A stretch of 6,029 bases of DNA from Chitinophagales bacterium (GTDB lineage: Bacteria; Bacteroidota; Bacteroidia; Chitinophagales; Saprospiraceae). The stretch is taken from positions 1-6,029 of the forward strand of contig JAAFHQ010000387.1 of assembly GCA_013298445.1 (NCBI GenBank), written 5' to 3'. Of this stretch, positions 5,634 to 6,029 are shown piece by piece (the first letter of the stretch is position 1; each line of letters opens with the position of its first letter). Position numbers and translations under genes: made by a program. The notes beneath the pieces were generated by a model. The model did not search any database and was not told the origin of the DNA. It saw nothing but the letters and a program-made list of their open reading frames with translations.

Positions 5634-5674
5634 TACAAAAAACAAAAGGGAGCCTCTTTCGAAGCTCCCTCTTG
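5634..5674 (-). terminator. Intrinsic terminator after the chorismate mutase gene
   Basis: On the minus strand CAAGAGGGAGC (5674-5664) pairs with GCTCCCTTTTG (5653-5643), 11 pairs with one G-U around a ten-base loop. The T-rich run TTTTGTTTTTTG overlaps the distal arm and continues past it. It lies 22 nt after the stop codon of the chorismate mutase gene and directly abuts the promoter of the next minus-strand operon, so the two units are transcriptionally separated. Confidence 0.85.
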
Positions 5675-5696
5675 TTTTCCCAAGGTCACAGTTCGG

Positions 5697-6029
5697 TTAC
5701 TTCACCGCTTCCTCACCGTGCATGATGCGGATCTGGTGATTGATGGATTCGTCGTGGATGGCTTTGAGTACCACAGTTACGAATTCTTCGCTCAAACCTT
5801 TTTTCGCACCCTGCTTCACGGCCTTGCCGAGGATTTCATTCCAGCGGCTGGTTTGTAATACGGCGATGTTGTTTTCTTTCTTGTATTCACCGATTTTTTC
5901 GGCAATTTTCATCCGGCGGCCCAACAAGTTGATCATGTTTTCGTCGATCTCGTCGATTTCGTGGCGCAGGTCGTTCATGTGCTGCACGAAGATCGGGTCG
6001 TTCGAGTTAGGCTGTGGGAAAGTCATAGA
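5697..6029 (-). CDS. AroQ-type chorismate mutase domain, probably the C-terminus of a DAHP synthase-chorismate mutase fusion (runs off the right edge)
   Basis: The visible part is 110 codons. From the Met at 6026, the all-helical AroQ fold covers residues ~17-98: LRHEIDEIDENMINLLGRR (20-38), KIGEYKK (44-50), VLQTSRWNEIL (56-66), LSEEFV, and HDESINHQ (91-98). Arg21, Arg38, Lys49, Arg61, Ser94 and Gln98 match the positions that bind chorismate in E. coli chorismate mutase. The enzyme rearranges chorismate to prephenate for phenylalanine and tyrosine. The frame is open at the window edge (a Ser codon precedes the Met), and the leading FPQPNSNDPIF looks like the linker in Bacteroidota proteins with an N-terminal DAHP synthase, such as that of Prevotella nigrescens. 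I therefore infer that the true start lies outside the window; a free-standing mutase beginning at 6026 remains possible. It ends in a strong terminator. Confidence 0.9.
   Translation of the reverse strand, partial: SMTFPQPNSNDPIFVQHMNDLRHEIDEIDENMINLLGRRMKIAEKIGEYKKENNIAVLQTSRWNEILGKAVKQGAKKGLSEEFVTVVLKAIHDESINHQIRIMHGEEAVK

Noticed and set aside
5553..5858. 101-codon plus-strand open frame spanning the cassette promoter and the chorismate mutase gene
   Set aside because: Runs through a minus-strand terminator and promoter and opposite a well-supported chorismate mutase domain.

Overview
The window looks like a chromosomal segment of a Bacteroidota member, most probably from the Saprospiria/Haliscomenobacter-Lewinella side of the phylum. 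The reasons are: start codons without recognisable Shine-Dalgarno sequences; promoter candidates of the Bacteroidota type (TTTG at about -33, TAnnTTTG at about -7); a YpdA-like protein of the bacillithiol redox system; and an AroQ chorismate mutase domain that looks like the C-terminal part of the DAHP synthase-chorismate mutase fusion known from this phylum. The lineage below phylum is an impression, not a result.

Layout. The left edge (about 1-308, minus) holds the first ~102 codons of a YpdA-type flavoprotein. It diverges from a plus-strand short-chain polyprenyl diphosphate synthase (385-1356). A 317-bp AT-rich gap follows (1357-1673). It contains nested AT-rich inverted repeats, a GC-richer stem-loop, a good intrinsic terminator (1557-1595) and a promoter candidate (1614-1645) for a LOG-family nucleotide phosphoribohydrolase (1674-2387). 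A 208-bp gap with a cluster of GGGCTnAAGCCC palindromes (REP-like, about 2438-2522) separates this from a 391-aa GNAT/FemAB-fold acyltransferase-like protein (2596-3771), which ends in a strong terminator.

The right half, on the minus strand, is the accessory part: a two-gene toxin-antitoxin-like cassette. The upstream gene (start 5574) encodes an AbiEi-type winged-helix regulator. The downstream gene (3822-4595) encodes an AbiEii/MNT-type nucleotidyltransferase, and the two overlap by 29 nt. The cassette has its own promoter candidate, with a 12-bp direct repeat overlapping the -7 box that could be an autoregulatory operator. It appears more AT-rich than its neighbours and fits almost exactly between two intrinsic terminators, one from each flanking gene. 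The regulator's N-terminal domain carries a D-x12-E-x-K arrangement in a beta-hairpin, as in PD-(D/E)xK nucleases. At the right edge (5697-6029, minus) is a chorismate mutase domain whose reading frame stays open to the window end.

How the genes relate. The left-hand genes are housekeeping in type (thiol redox, isoprenoid synthesis, nucleotide or hormone-like metabolism, shikimate pathway), each apparently its own transcription unit. The minus-strand pair is the only element that looks like a mobile defence or addiction module. No IS element, tRNA, rRNA or CRISPR array was seen.
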